Source of the DNA: an uncultured Prevotella sp. | GTDB taxonomy: Bacteria > Bacteroidota > Bacteroidia > Bacteroidales > Bacteroidaceae | DNA length: 64,000 bases | Direction: 5' to 3' | NCBI GenBank assembly: GCA_902798285.1 | Contig: CADBVZ010000008.1 | Span: 1-64,000 of the forward strand | Shown: piece by piece, positions 53,904 through 63,584 of the stretch | Layout of the letters: each line of letters starts with the position of its first letter | Position numbering within the stretch: position 1 is the stretch's first letter | Position numbers and translations under genes: made by a program | The notes under the pieces: model-generated | The model's database searches: none | What the model was told of the DNA's origin: nothing | Seen by the model: the letters and a program-made list of their open reading frames with translations, nothing else

Positions 53904-54962
53904 ATGATACTTGATAAGATAGACGAACTTCTGAAAGAAGTACAGAATTTGAGCGCTAAAAACGCCGAGGAAGTTGAGCAACTCCGACTGAAATATCTCA
54001 GCAAGAAAGGTGAGATTACAGCCCTGATGAACGACTTCCGCAATGTAGCTGCCGACCAGAAGAAAACGGTTGGTATGAAGATCAACGAGCTCAAGACGCT
54101 CGCTACTGAGCGCATCAACCAGTTGCGCGAGGACTGTGAGACTCAGGAGAGTGGCGACGAGGCCATCGACCTGACACGCACACCCTACCCCATTCAGCTT
54201 GGTACACGCCATCCGCTTACCATCGTTACCAACGAGATTATCGATATTTTCTCTCGTATGGGCTTTGTGCTGGCCGATGGTCCTGAGGTGGAGGACGATC
54301 TCCACGTGTTCACCAAGATGAACTTTGCTGCCGATCATCCTGCCCGCGATATGCAGGACACCTTCTTTGTCAGCCAGCATCCCAACGATGTGACGAAGAA
54401 CATTCTGCTCCGTTCTCATACCTCTTCAGTACAGGCCCGCGTGATGGAGCACTTGCATACTGAAGACGGAAAACTGTCGGAGCCTATCCGCGTGATCTGC
54501 CCAGGCCGTGTATATCGTAATGAGGCTATCACAGCTCGTGCCCACTGCTTCTTCCATCAGGTTGAGGGTCTGTATATCGACAAGAACGTATCGTTCACCG
54601 ATCTGAAGCAGGTGCTGCTCTCATTTGCAAAGGAGATGTTTGGTGCCGACACCAAGATTCGTCTGCGCCCCAGCTACTTCCCCTTCACTGAGCCCAGTGC
54701 AGAGATGGATATCTCTTGCTTCATCTGTGGTGGCGAAGGCTGCGGCTTCTGCAAGCACACTGGTTGGGTAGAGATTCTGGGTTGCGGTATGGTCGATCCC
54801 AACGTGCTCGAGCAGTGCGGCATCGATTCAAAGATCTACAGCGGTTATGCTTTCGGTATGGGTGTTGAACGCATCACCAACCTGAAGTATCGCGTCAGCG
54901 ATCTCCGCATGTTCTCTGAGAACGACACCCGATTCCTCGAAGAATTCGAATCAGCTAATTAA
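53904..54962 (+). CDS. pheS: Phenylalanyl-tRNA synthetase alpha subunit
   Basis: Catalytic subunit of the alpha2-beta2 enzyme that charges tRNA-Phe. N-terminal coiled coil (LDKIDELLKEVQNLSAKNAE), then the class II core with motif 2 (RVYRNEAITARAHCFFHQVEG as a pattern) and motif 3 (GYAFGMGVERI). The start at 53904 is set by the promoter at 53869-53876; the frame extends 10 codons further upstream but would begin in the -7 box. 352 residues. pheT is not in the window. A strong terminator follows. Confidence 0.96.
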   Translation: MILDKIDELLKEVQNLSAKNAEEVEQLRLKYLSKKGEITALMNDFRNVAADQKKTVGMKINELKTLATERINQLREDCETQESGDEAIDLTRTPYPIQLGTRHPLTIVTNEIIDIFSRMGFVLADGPEVEDDLHVFTKMNFAADHPARDMQDTFFVSQHPNDVTKNILLRSHTSSVQARVMEHLHTEDGKLSEPIRVICPGRVYRNEAITARAHCFFHQVEGLYIDKNVSFTDLKQVLLSFAKEMFGADTKIRLRPSYFPFTEPSAEMDISCFICGGEGCGFCKHTGWVEILGCGMVDPNVLEQCGIDSKIYSGYAFGMGVERITNLKYRVSDLRMFSENDTRFLEEFESAN

Positions 54963-54968
54963 TAAAGG

Positions 54969-54988
54969 ATCCCGCCAGTTGGCGGGAT
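54969..54988 (+). terminator. Terminator after pheS
   Basis: Perfect 8-bp stem ATCCCGCC/GGCGGGAT with an AGTT loop, followed by TCTTTC. Lies 7 bases after the pheS stop. Confidence 0.85.
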
Positions 54989-55019
54989 TCTTTCATATCC
55001 TAAAAAGAACCTCCGTGAG

Positions 55020-56906
55020 ATGAAGACGATAAAGCGATTACTGTTTGCCCTGACCATTGTATTGATGCCGCTGCCGATGGCGGCTCAAACGGATTCTGCA
55101 ACCATCAAGCTTCTTGAGAAAGAGATGTACCGATTCTTCAGTTCATCCGAGAGCGACAGCTTCATGCTTGTCACCGAACGACTGAAGGAGGCTTGTCAGG
55201 AGGCTGGTGCCAGTCAGGAACATCTCTTTTACAAGTGCTGGGCCAATCAGGCTATTTATTATTTCACCCGCATCAACCGCAATCGTGGTCTCAATATGGC
55301 ACAGCAGGTATATGACTATGCCATCCAGCACGACAGCAAGTTCGGACTCTTTACCTCAACCTATGCTATGGCAACGATGCAGGGAAACCTGCGACGATAC
55401 GACCAAGCCGAGAAAAGTTTTTATGAGGCTATCGACTATCAGCACCGCTACTTTCCAGACGAGAGTGCAGCAGCACCTTATCTGGGCTTGGCCAAGATAT
55501 ATGTCAACACCAAAAGGCTGGATAAGGTGTTGGATTGTGCCCATAAGGCACTGGCCGAGCCTGGCATCATCATGCAGCATAAACTGTCTGCCTGGAGTTA
55601 CATCTGCTTTGCTTATGCTGACCCGCACTACACGAAAGACGACTTCAACCAGGCGTATGCTGAGCGTGAAAAGGTGAAACAGTCCTATGGCCACGATGAT
55701 ATGTTTGGCGAAACGGTCAACTGCTATTATGCAAGGAAAAACGGGCGTCTTGAAGAGGCCTTGAAGATGGCCAAGGGCTTTAATGCGATGTCCGACCGCC
55801 TTAACTTGACATCTGACATCTATGCCGAGATGGGTGACTACAAGAATGCCTATCTCTGGCATAAGCGATATAAGAAGTATGTCGACTCCGTTAATACCGC
55901 CGAGGTGCAGCAGTTGTCTTATGAGTATGCATCACAACTTGATTTGTCGCGTGCCGAGAACGAGGCCAAGGAGTTGAGGCTTTCCAACCAGTCGATAGAG
56001 ATACGGGCGGGCATTATCATCCTTGTTATTACGATGGCGTTTATGGGTTTCTATCAGTATCGTCGTCGCAAGCGTTTACAGGAGTTGCGTCAAGCCTACG
56101 ACCAGTTGGAGGACACCACTACTGCCAAGGAACGTATCGATAGTGAATTGCGCATTGCTCGCGACATCCAGATGGGTATGGTACCCCGAAAATTCCCTGC
56201 TTTTCCTGAGCGCAACGACATCGACCTCTACGCTGTGATGAAACCCGCCAAGGAGGTGGGTGGCGACCTTTATGACTTCTTCATGCAGGGCGACAGTTTC
56301 TATTTCTGTGTGGGTGATGTCAGTGGCAAGGGAGTGCCTGCCTCGATGACAATGTCAGTGGTGGTCAATCTGTTCCGCGCGGTGGCCAAGGAGGGCTGTC
56401 CTCCTGAGGTTATTGCCAACCGACTGAACGACACGCTCTCTACGGATAACGAAAACTGTGTGTTTGTCACGATGTTTATCGGTGTGATCGACCTGAAGAC
56501 AGGTCGACTCGACTTCTGTAACTGCGGACATAATGCTCCTATTTTAGGCCAGCACAGGGCTCATACCTCGCAGACTGTGTTCCGCTATATCGAGATGGAG
56601 CCGAATGCCCCCATCGGACTATGGCCAGAATTGGAGTTCAAAGGCGAGCATATCGACAATATACACGACCACTCTCTTTTCGTTTATACCGATGGTGTGA
56701 ATGAGGCCGCAAACAGCGATCAGGAACTTTTTGGCGAGAAGCGCATGCTGCATGTGCTCAACGAATCGAGCCAGCCTTTTGGCGAGCGCCTGCCCAAGAG
56801 TCGCTCTCACTATCTCATTGACAGGATGATGGCGGTTGTAGAGCAGTTCACGGGTGATGCCGAACAGAGTGACGACCTCACAATGCTCTGCATACAGATT
56901 AAATAA
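55020..56906 (+). CDS. SpoIIE/RsbU-type PP2C phosphatase with TPR sensor domain
   Basis: 628-residue exported-then-membrane protein. Signal/anchor at 1-22, a helical periplasmic domain of TPR-like repeats (about 40-320), a membrane helix at about 331-349 (GIIILVITMAFMGFYQY), a short coiled coil, then a SpoIIE-type PP2C domain (about 400-628) with metal-binding AKEVGGDLYDF, GDVSGKGVPASM and TDGVNEA. Such phosphatases act on anti-sigma-factor antagonists, but no antagonist/anti-sigma pair is nearby. It converges with the two-kinase unit, 10 bases separating the stops, which raises the possibility of a shared regulatory role. Confidence 0.9.
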   Translation: MKTIKRLLFALTIVLMPLPMAAQTDSATIKLLEKEMYRFFSSSESDSFMLVTERLKEACQEAGASQEHLFYKCWANQAIYYFTRINRNRGLNMAQQVYDYAIQHDSKFGLFTSTYAMATMQGNLRRYDQAEKSFYEAIDYQHRYFPDESAAAPYLGLAKIYVNTKRLDKVLDCAHKALAEPGIIMQHKLSAWSYICFAYADPHYTKDDFNQAYAEREKVKQSYGHDDMFGETVNCYYARKNGRLEEALKMAKGFNAMSDRLNLTSDIYAEMGDYKNAYLWHKRYKKYVDSVNTAEVQQLSYEYASQLDLSRAENEAKELRLSNQSIEIRAGIIILVITMAFMGFYQYRRRKRLQELRQAYDQLEDTTTAKERIDSELRIARDIQMGMVPRKFPAFPERNDIDLYAVMKPAKEVGGDLYDFFMQGDSFYFCVGDVSGKGVPASMTMSVVVNLFRAVAKEGCPPEVIANRLNDTLSTDNENCVFVTMFIGVIDLKTGRLDFCNCGHNAPILGQHRAHTSQTVFRYIEMEPNAPIGLWPELEFKGEHIDNIHDHSLFVYTDGVNEAANSDQELFGEKRMLHVLNESSQPFGERLPKSRSHYLIDRMMAVVEQFTGDAEQSDDLTMLCIQIK

Positions 56907-56916
56907 GCCACAGATT

Positions 56917-59664
56917 CTAAACAGCCTGCTTGCACGGAATCCACAACCAGAAGGTGGAGCCTTTGCCAGCCCCGTCGCTATCCACACCGATCTTGCCTCC
57001 GCAACTTTCTGCTATCGACTTGCAGATAGCCAGCCCCATACCAGTGCCCTGAACAAACTCGTCGAGCTTCACAAAGCGGTTGAACACGATTTGCTGTTTA
57101 TCTTTGGGGATGCCTGCGCCCGTATCTTCGCAGAACAGGTAAAGCCCATCGTCTTGGTAGCGGTAGCCCAGACGGATATGCCCTTCCTTGGTAAACTTCA
57201 CTGCGTTGGTCAGGAAGTTCGTCAGAACCTGTTGTATGCGCCCGGGATCGATGGTGGTGACAAACGATTTGTAAGGATTGTCCTTCCAGAACTGCACTTC
57301 GGGCTTTTCAATGCGTTGTTGCAGTGTGAAGCAGATATCGTCGAACATTCTGGCAAAGTCTACCTGCTCAGGCTTGATGCTGATGACACCATCGGTCAGC
57401 GACGAGGCATCGATGATGTCGTTGATAAGTCGCTGCAGCATGTCACTCGAGTTTCGGATAATACGCACATATTCCGGACGCTCAGGTGAGTCGGCGAACG
57501 CTGACAGCACACTCGTAAAGCCTACGATGGCATTCAGTGGCGTGCGCAGTTCATGAGTCATCGATGCCATGAATCCGCTCTTCATCCTGACGCTCTCGCT
57601 GGCCTGTTTCGTCACAACCTCCAGTTCCTTACGGGCCTTCATAAAGTTCGTGATGTCGATCGAAACGCCGAAGTGGCCTGTCACTTTGCCGTCCTTGTTG
57701 CGTATAGGTTGGCCGCTTATTTCAAACCATCCCTCCTCAGGACCAGTCATTGTGTGAATGAAGTGGTAGATGTCGCCATGGAAGTCGTTGTTGAGCATCT
57801 CCTGACTATTCAGTATCTCAAGCGTGCGATGGCGGTCTTCTTCTGCCAGATAGCTCAGATAGGTATCGAAATCCATACTGATCTCAGGCTCGCCAAGCTG
57901 ACGGTAGTAGTACAGCATCCGGTTCTCGATGTCGCTGTGCCATAGGAATCGCTGACTGTTCTTCAACAGGTAGTTAAGACGTTGCTTCCGGTTCTCTATC
58001 TCAGCCTGCATCAGCTGGATGTCTTTGTCCTGTAGGTGCTTCAGGTGGTCGCGAGTACGGTCGGCGGTGACATCGAGGGTTGTAATGAAGTAGTTGGCTA
58101 TCTCGCCATCGGCATTAAACAACGGCAGGATGTTGAACTCGATATAGCGGTCGATACCCATTTCCGGATAGTCCATATGCTGGCATACCAGCAGGTCATT
58201 GCGATCGTCGGGGGAATAGACATTGCGGAACAGTGGGACGTCAAACATGCAGACGCTTTCCCAGAAGCGCTTGGTCTCAGGGTCATCCATTCCACACAGC
58301 TCTTTCATCGAGTCGTTCAGGTCCATGAGCCATCCTTCCTTGCTGTAGAACGACATGGCGATAAATGGGATGTTAGACAGTCGCTCGTATTTCCTGACAA
58401 GCTCTCGTCCGGCCTTATCTTCCTCCATGTCCTGTGTCACGTCGTGAATGGCGTTCACAATGTATTCCGGATGACCGTCGGCCGCAAGTTCGGATATGGC
58501 GTGTCCTTGGAAGTTCAGCCAGTCGGGTGCATCATCGGTTCCCTTGTTCCATCGTTTGTTCAGTTCGAAATGTCTCTCGCGCCCCTCAATCAGCCTCTTC
58601 ATCTTCTGGGTAAACTCTGCCTGCTGGTCGGGGTGCATTCGCCGGGTATATTCTGCCAGCGACATGCCCGCCTTAGGCAGAATATTGCCGTAGCGGTTGG
58701 TCATGCGATCGTTCTTGATGTCATACTCCATCACATTGAAGTTGCCCATGTGCAGCGCCTTGTACATCATGTCGTTTAGTTCTGTCGACTGACGGGTGGC
58801 GCTCTTCACGTGCGCCTTGGCCAGACGGATGAACAGGTAGAAGAGGGCTATCAGTATCAGTGTGCCTAAACCTATATATAATAAAATAGGTGTTGACTCA
58901 TCTTTCACACGCTCAGGATGTAACCACTTGTCTTGCAGTTGGGCTATCACTCCGCTCTGCTTCAATCGTGAGTATTGGTCGTCCATACGCTCTATCAGGT
59001 CTTTGTCGTGCCCGATGATATGTATTTCGGAGATGGGTATGCTCACATCGTTCAGGATGATACCCTCTAGTTGGAGCTCCTTGATTTTCCACTTCAGTGG
59101 TGCCTCGCCCCAGATGTAGTATTTGTAGTCGCCATTGATCAGCCCCGTCAAGGCCGTTTTGGGTGACTGGAACTCCATAAAGCTGGTATTGATGGTGTCG
59201 CCGTCTTGGAAGTAGTAGGCCGAATAGTCGCCAGGTTTGAATACGGCTCCTTCACGTTCCAGCTGTTTGAGAGTCACCATGCCGATGGAGTCGGAGTGCA
59301 TAGCCACACGAATGCGGTTGTAGTTGACGATGTTCTCGGATATGGCATAGTGGCCTTTCCTATATCGGCGTGCATTGGCAAGAATGATGTCGGCATCGCC
59401 TCGCTCAAAGTTTTTCAGGGCAATGCTCCATTCCTTCATCACGTATTTCACGGGCAGATCGAGCTTTTCCATCACAGCGTTCAGCACATCGATGTTCGAA
59501 CCTGCCGGCATACCCTTGTCATCGAGGAATTCGTAAGGCGGCTTGTCCCAGTCGCAGACCACCACTACAGGCCTTTCCTTATTGTACTTCTCACTGAGGC
59601 TCTGGGCCAGCAGCGGGACTATCGTAGTCTGTAAGGCTATCAGTATAAATAGTATTCTCTTCAT
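56917..59664 (-). CDS. Sensor histidine kinase with periplasmic SBP3 domain, active H-box
   Basis: 915 residues. Signal peptide, one SBP_bac_3 amino-acid-binding-type sensor domain (about 28-250; VVVCDWDKPPYEFLDDKG), a membrane helix (about 262-285), two or three PAS-like domains, HisKA with His704 in MTHELRTPLN, and HATPase_c (NFLTNAVKFT, DTGAGIP, GMGLAICKSI). No receiver domain, so a partner regulator must be elsewhere. It lies 4 bases after the next gene's stop and forms a two-gene unit with it; the two share architecture and are diverged paralogues. Confidence 0.9.
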   Translation of the reverse strand: MKRILFILIALQTTIVPLLAQSLSEKYNKERPVVVVCDWDKPPYEFLDDKGMPAGSNIDVLNAVMEKLDLPVKYVMKEWSIALKNFERGDADIILANARRYRKGHYAISENIVNYNRIRVAMHSDSIGMVTLKQLEREGAVFKPGDYSAYYFQDGDTINTSFMEFQSPKTALTGLINGDYKYYIWGEAPLKWKIKELQLEGIILNDVSIPISEIHIIGHDKDLIERMDDQYSRLKQSGVIAQLQDKWLHPERVKDESTPILLYIGLGTLILIALFYLFIRLAKAHVKSATRQSTELNDMMYKALHMGNFNVMEYDIKNDRMTNRYGNILPKAGMSLAEYTRRMHPDQQAEFTQKMKRLIEGRERHFELNKRWNKGTDDAPDWLNFQGHAISELAADGHPEYIVNAIHDVTQDMEEDKAGRELVRKYERLSNIPFIAMSFYSKEGWLMDLNDSMKELCGMDDPETKRFWESVCMFDVPLFRNVYSPDDRNDLLVCQHMDYPEMGIDRYIEFNILPLFNADGEIANYFITTLDVTADRTRDHLKHLQDKDIQLMQAEIENRKQRLNYLLKNSQRFLWHSDIENRMLYYYRQLGEPEISMDFDTYLSYLAEEDRHRTLEILNSQEMLNNDFHGDIYHFIHTMTGPEEGWFEISGQPIRNKDGKVTGHFGVSIDITNFMKARKELEVVTKQASESVRMKSGFMASMTHELRTPLNAIVGFTSVLSAFADSPERPEYVRIIRNSSDMLQRLINDIIDASSLTDGVISIKPEQVDFARMFDDICFTLQQRIEKPEVQFWKDNPYKSFVTTIDPGRIQQVLTNFLTNAVKFTKEGHIRLGYRYQDDGLYLFCEDTGAGIPKDKQQIVFNRFVKLDEFVQGTGMGLAICKSIAESCGGKIGVDSDGAGKGSTFWLWIPCKQAV

Positions 59665-59668
59665 AAGG

Positions 59669-62512
59669 CTAAGCTAACTTATTGCGTTTGATGACTGAGG
59701 CATGACAGGGGATGGTGATGTAGACAGTAGTACCCAATCCTTCTTCCGATATGATTTCCAGCGTTCCTTCCATCTGGCTTATCAGCTCTTTGGTGATGGC
59801 CAGTCCCAGTCCTTTGGTGGTGTGAGCGCCGCCTGGCTTCTCTTGTTTGATCTTTTCGAGTTGTGCAGCCGGTATGCCTTCGCCTGTATCGTCGATCGAG
59901 ATAATCAGTCGTCGGCCGATATAGTCGTAGCGCGCCTTCACCATGCCGCTCTTGGTATGCTGGGCAGCGTTGGCCGCTATCTGGGCGATGGCATGTTTCA
60001 GATTGTCGGCATCGATATCGATGACCAGTTGCTCGTATGGATTCTCAACGATGTATCGGGTTTCTGCATTCCGGTATTTCATCCAGCCGTTAGTGCATTG
60101 CTCTTCGAATATCTCCGCATAGTTGCATGGCTCTTTCTTGATCTCCACCATTCTGGCCTCCAGACGCGACAGGTAGAGTATGTTGTCGATGAGGTGCAGC
60201 AGGTAGTCGGCATTCTGTTCAATACCCGCGCATAATGCTTCCTCATTGTCGGTAGGTGCTTTCTCGCCTATCTGTGAAACATATCCCATCACGTTGTTCA
60301 TAGGTTCTTTGATGTCTTGAACCATGTTCTTCACGAAACTGTTCTTGGTGTTCTCCACTTCTTGCACCTTGGCTGTCTCTACTGCCATTTGCTTTTCAAT
60401 AGCCATCAGTTCGCTGATGTCCTGCAGTAGTCCCAGATACTCCTTGACGTTTCCGTTTTTATCGTATTTGGGCTTCAACTTGAAATACAGTGTAAGTGTT
60501 TTCCCGCCTTTGGCCCGCAGCGCTGTCTGAATGTTGTGCTCTATCACCTTGTCGGCGCGGTCGTCCATGTCGTTCAACAGTCGCATGGCAGCACGTTTCG
60601 ACTGTTCACCCACTAATGCCATGCAGCGTGTCTGTGTCAGTTTGTGCTGAATCTTGTCTGTGCCGTTGAAGATGGTGAGCGTGTGCGATCCTGGCGAGTA
60701 TCTGACCAGTCGGATGTCGGTGTCGCCGATGGTGGCATCGATGGCATTGCCATAGTGGTCGAGTACGCCCGTCACCTGGCTCATCTCCTTCTGTATCTCC
60801 TGCTCCTGGTCAATACCGCTCACCAGCGTGGTGATATCGCGGCAGAAGGCAAATACGCCCAGCAGATCCTCGGAATCGTCATATACGGTCATCAGCTTGA
60901 ACTCATTATAGACTTTCCCTTTGGCCTTGATGCTCCTGATCTTCCGTTCTTCATCCGGAATCCTGTCGAGGTCGATGATGTGGGTGGCGTTGAATCCGTC
61001 AAGACTCTCCAGATTCAGGTCGCTGATACCGAGTAAGTCTTGTATCGAGGCCTTTTCCGCAATGATATCCTCGGCTTCGCAGCAGAACATGTCGCAGGCC
61101 TTGGGATTGATGTTCACGATCTTGCCTTCCTTGTCGAAAAGCATGATACCCACTATCGGGGTGTAGAATATCGACCAGTAGCGCAGCGTCCGGTCTTCTT
61201 CGTCACGCTTTAGCTGACTTTCCTTCGTCACGTCCTTCTTGGTGCCGATAATCACTGTGGGCTTGCCTTCCTTGTCTCGACGCAGCACTGAGAGCACGAT
61301 ATAATAGTCGCGCAGATCGGTGTCTCCGCCTTCCACGTCCTTCGCCCTCAGACTGAGTGTCAGCTCTTCCTCTTTTTCGGTCTTCGTACCCTTCGACAGT
61401 CGTTCCAGAGCCGTCTTCAGTCTCACGAAGTCCTCAGGACTGTAGCGCTGTGAGAACTCCTCCATCGAATAGGTGTAGGCCACCTGTCCATTATCGTTGC
61501 GCCATGCAAACTGGTTCTTCTCGATGTCGTAGGTCCATATTCTCACCTGACTGGTCTGGAGTATCAGTGCCAACCGTCTGTTGCGCTTCAGGTTCTGCAG
61601 TTTAAGTTTGGTGCTCTGTATGCGGTAGCTGATGGCGTATGCACTTGCAAAGATTATCAGCAGGAGGGCTATTCCTGCCGCGTACCATATCCACTGAGGG
61701 GGCTCGGGTTTCAGTCGCTCGGGGTAGAACCACTTGTCCTGTAGTGGTGTGATCTCGTCGGCTGTGTAGAGCTTGGTGTAGGCCTCGTCCAGACGGTCGA
61801 GCAGTTGCTGATCGTTCGACATGAACTTATACTCACCGTGAGGCATGTTGACCGGTGTCAGTTGAAGGTTGTCGATATGGTAGCGGTTCATCAGCCATTT
61901 CAGCGACAGCGTGTTCCATACGATCTGTCCGTCTTCGTGGGCACTCACCTGTTGTATCACCTCTCTCAGGTCGCTACTTGGAATGGCATTCTCTCCCCAT
62001 CCGTAGTCCATCATCAGGTGGTAGCTTATGCTGTTGGGGTTTACTATCACCTTGATGCCATCCTTGCCCAGATCGCGAAACGTCTTGATTTCCGTCGGTT
62101 TGCCCTTGGGTGCTGCCAGGCTCTGGGTAAACAGGGTGATGGCGTTATTGCCGTATAGTCCATACTGGTCGTGGAAGCCTACGGCCAGTCCTAGCATCAG
62201 GTCCGACTTCCTGTCTCTCAAATCCTCGAAAGCCTGTTGCTGTGGGCGCAGCCTGATGGTATAGGGGATATTGAGCTCTTTCATGATCAGGCGTATCAGG
62301 TCGATGTTGAAGCCGTCAGGCTCGCCGTTGTCGTTAAGGAAGGCGTATGGCCACAGGTCCCATGCGTCCTCATACACCAGCGGATGTTGCTCCGTATAGA
62401 CTCTTGTCGAGTCGCCTTCAGCCGCCAGAGTCACCAATGACAGGAAGGAACCAAACAGCAATGATACTATTTTTTGCAAGATGGAGGGTTTTAAGTATTT
62501 TGTTATTGACAT
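59669..62512 (-). CDS. SBP3 sensor kinase paralogue lacking the H-box histidine
   Basis: 947 residues, same order as its neighbour: signal segment, SBP_bac_3 sensor (about 45-270; EDAWDLWPYAFLNDNGEPDG), membrane helix (about 274-298), PAS domains, dimerisation helix and HATPase_c. Where the H box should read SHE(L/I)RTPLN it reads NMVQDIKEPMNN, with Gln732 at the His position. The ATP-binding motifs are kept (AANAAQHT, DDTGEGIP, GLGLAITKEL). It should therefore bind ATP but cannot autophosphorylate on this helix; it may act as a partner or modulator of the active kinase encoded next. First gene of the unit, promoter at 62558-62565. Confidence 0.88.
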   Translation of the reverse strand: MSITKYLKPSILQKIVSLLFGSFLSLVTLAAEGDSTRVYTEQHPLVYEDAWDLWPYAFLNDNGEPDGFNIDLIRLIMKELNIPYTIRLRPQQQAFEDLRDRKSDLMLGLAVGFHDQYGLYGNNAITLFTQSLAAPKGKPTEIKTFRDLGKDGIKVIVNPNSISYHLMMDYGWGENAIPSSDLREVIQQVSAHEDGQIVWNTLSLKWLMNRYHIDNLQLTPVNMPHGEYKFMSNDQQLLDRLDEAYTKLYTADEITPLQDKWFYPERLKPEPPQWIWYAAGIALLLIIFASAYAISYRIQSTKLKLQNLKRNRRLALILQTSQVRIWTYDIEKNQFAWRNDNGQVAYTYSMEEFSQRYSPEDFVRLKTALERLSKGTKTEKEEELTLSLRAKDVEGGDTDLRDYYIVLSVLRRDKEGKPTVIIGTKKDVTKESQLKRDEEDRTLRYWSIFYTPIVGIMLFDKEGKIVNINPKACDMFCCEAEDIIAEKASIQDLLGISDLNLESLDGFNATHIIDLDRIPDEERKIRSIKAKGKVYNEFKLMTVYDDSEDLLGVFAFCRDITTLVSGIDQEQEIQKEMSQVTGVLDHYGNAIDATIGDTDIRLVRYSPGSHTLTIFNGTDKIQHKLTQTRCMALVGEQSKRAAMRLLNDMDDRADKVIEHNIQTALRAKGGKTLTLYFKLKPKYDKNGNVKEYLGLLQDISELMAIEKQMAVETAKVQEVENTKNSFVKNMVQDIKEPMNNVMGYVSQIGEKAPTDNEEALCAGIEQNADYLLHLIDNILYLSRLEARMVEIKKEPCNYAEIFEEQCTNGWMKYRNAETRYIVENPYEQLVIDIDADNLKHAIAQIAANAAQHTKSGMVKARYDYIGRRLIISIDDTGEGIPAAQLEKIKQEKPGGAHTTKGLGLAITKELISQMEGTLEIISEEGLGTTVYITIPCHASVIKRNKLA

Positions 62513-62557
62513 GGTTTATGCAAATTAACCTTTGGGTTGCAATGCTTTGTTTGGGTA

Positions 62558-62565
62558 CAAAGGTA
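62558..62565 (-). promoter_or_regulatory. -7 box for the two-kinase unit
   Basis: Minus strand TACCTTTG, perfect consensus, 45 bases upstream of the ATG at 62512. Confidence 0.6.
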
Positions 62566-62690
62566 CAAAAAAATTTTGATTCCACCAAATAAATTCCCAT
62601 AAAAGTTTTAATAAACTTTTCCTCTAGACCTATGGTAGTCAGTCGGGGTTTGAATCTCCCTCCCATCCACCCTTCCCCACCCTTCTCGGC

Positions 62691-63584
62691 TCATTCTTTG
62701 GCGGCGGCCACAGTGACGATGTAGGCGCTGAGGAGGACGAGGATGCCTGCGACGGGTTTGTCCCAGGTGAGGATATCCTGCCCCAACATGATGGCGACAA
62801 ACGAGGCGATGACGGGCTGCAGGTTGGTGTAGATGGAGACGGTGGTGGCCTGCAGATACTTCATGGCAAAGGGGATGAGGAAGTAGCCAAGGGCTGTGGC
62901 GCCAATCACGATAAAGGCCATCTCGGCAATGCCGTCCCAGCCCCAGGCTGAGGTATAGAGTGCATTTGCGGGCAGTTCAGGAATGACGATGGGCACTGTG
63001 ACAACGGCAGAGATAAGGAACACATACTTCATCTGCGTCACGGGCGAATACTTCTCGGCCACATTACGCGTAATAATCAGATAAATAGCCCACGTGAGCA
63101 CACTCAGAATGGCGAGTCCGATACCTATCAGATCGTTCTTGCCCGAGCCCATCGACTGACTCATCAGCACCATCAGGATCGCACCAGCGATACCCAGCAG
63201 CACACCCAGCGACTTCAAAGGCGTAATCTTCTCACCAATAGTCAGCGCCGCACAAAGCATCACAGCTATCGGGGTGAGTGTGGCAATGAGTGAGAAGTAT
63301 ACCGGACTTGTATAGTCGAGTGCCCAGGCAGTGAGTGTCTGGGAGATGACAAATCCCAGCAGACCACCAAAGAGAATCGTGATCAGATCCTTCTTCTCCA
63401 CCTTCTCCTTCGGCAAGAAAGCAGCAATGATCCAGAAGAGGATGCAGGCGCCGAGACTTCGCGAAGCCATATAGCCCATGGGTGTTACCCATTCGTCGAG
63501 TAGCAGTTTGGTTACAGGTACGCCAAGACCGAAGATGGTGTTGGCCAGGAAGATGGCGCTGTGCGCCTGTAGTTTCTTATTCAT
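62691..63584 (-). CDS. EamA/DMT-family transporter
   Basis: 297 residues with about ten membrane helices in two EamA halves (for example FLANTIFGLGVPVTKLLLDE start; ALGYFLIPFAMKYLQATTVS in half two), typical of drug/metabolite exporters; substrate unknown. The start at 63584 overlaps the stop of the upstream gene by 4 bases (ATGA), and an in-frame extension to 63644 is therefore not used. No promoter of its own is seen, so it is probably co-transcribed with the edge gene. Confidence 0.92.
   Translation of the reverse strand: MNKKLQAHSAIFLANTIFGLGVPVTKLLLDEWVTPMGYMASRSLGACILFWIIAAFLPKEKVEKKDLITILFGGLLGFVISQTLTAWALDYTSPVYFSLIATLTPIAVMLCAALTIGEKITPLKSLGVLLGIAGAILMVLMSQSMGSGKNDLIGIGLAILSVLTWAIYLIITRNVAEKYSPVTQMKYVFLISAVVTVPIVIPELPANALYTSAWGWDGIAEMAFIVIGATALGYFLIPFAMKYLQATTVSIYTNLQPVIASFVAIMLGQDILTWDKPVAGILVLLSAYIVTVAAAKE

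Noticed and set aside
53808..54419. 203-residue minus-strand ORF opposite pheS
   Set aside because: Antisense to pheS coding sequence with no promoter or family similarity.
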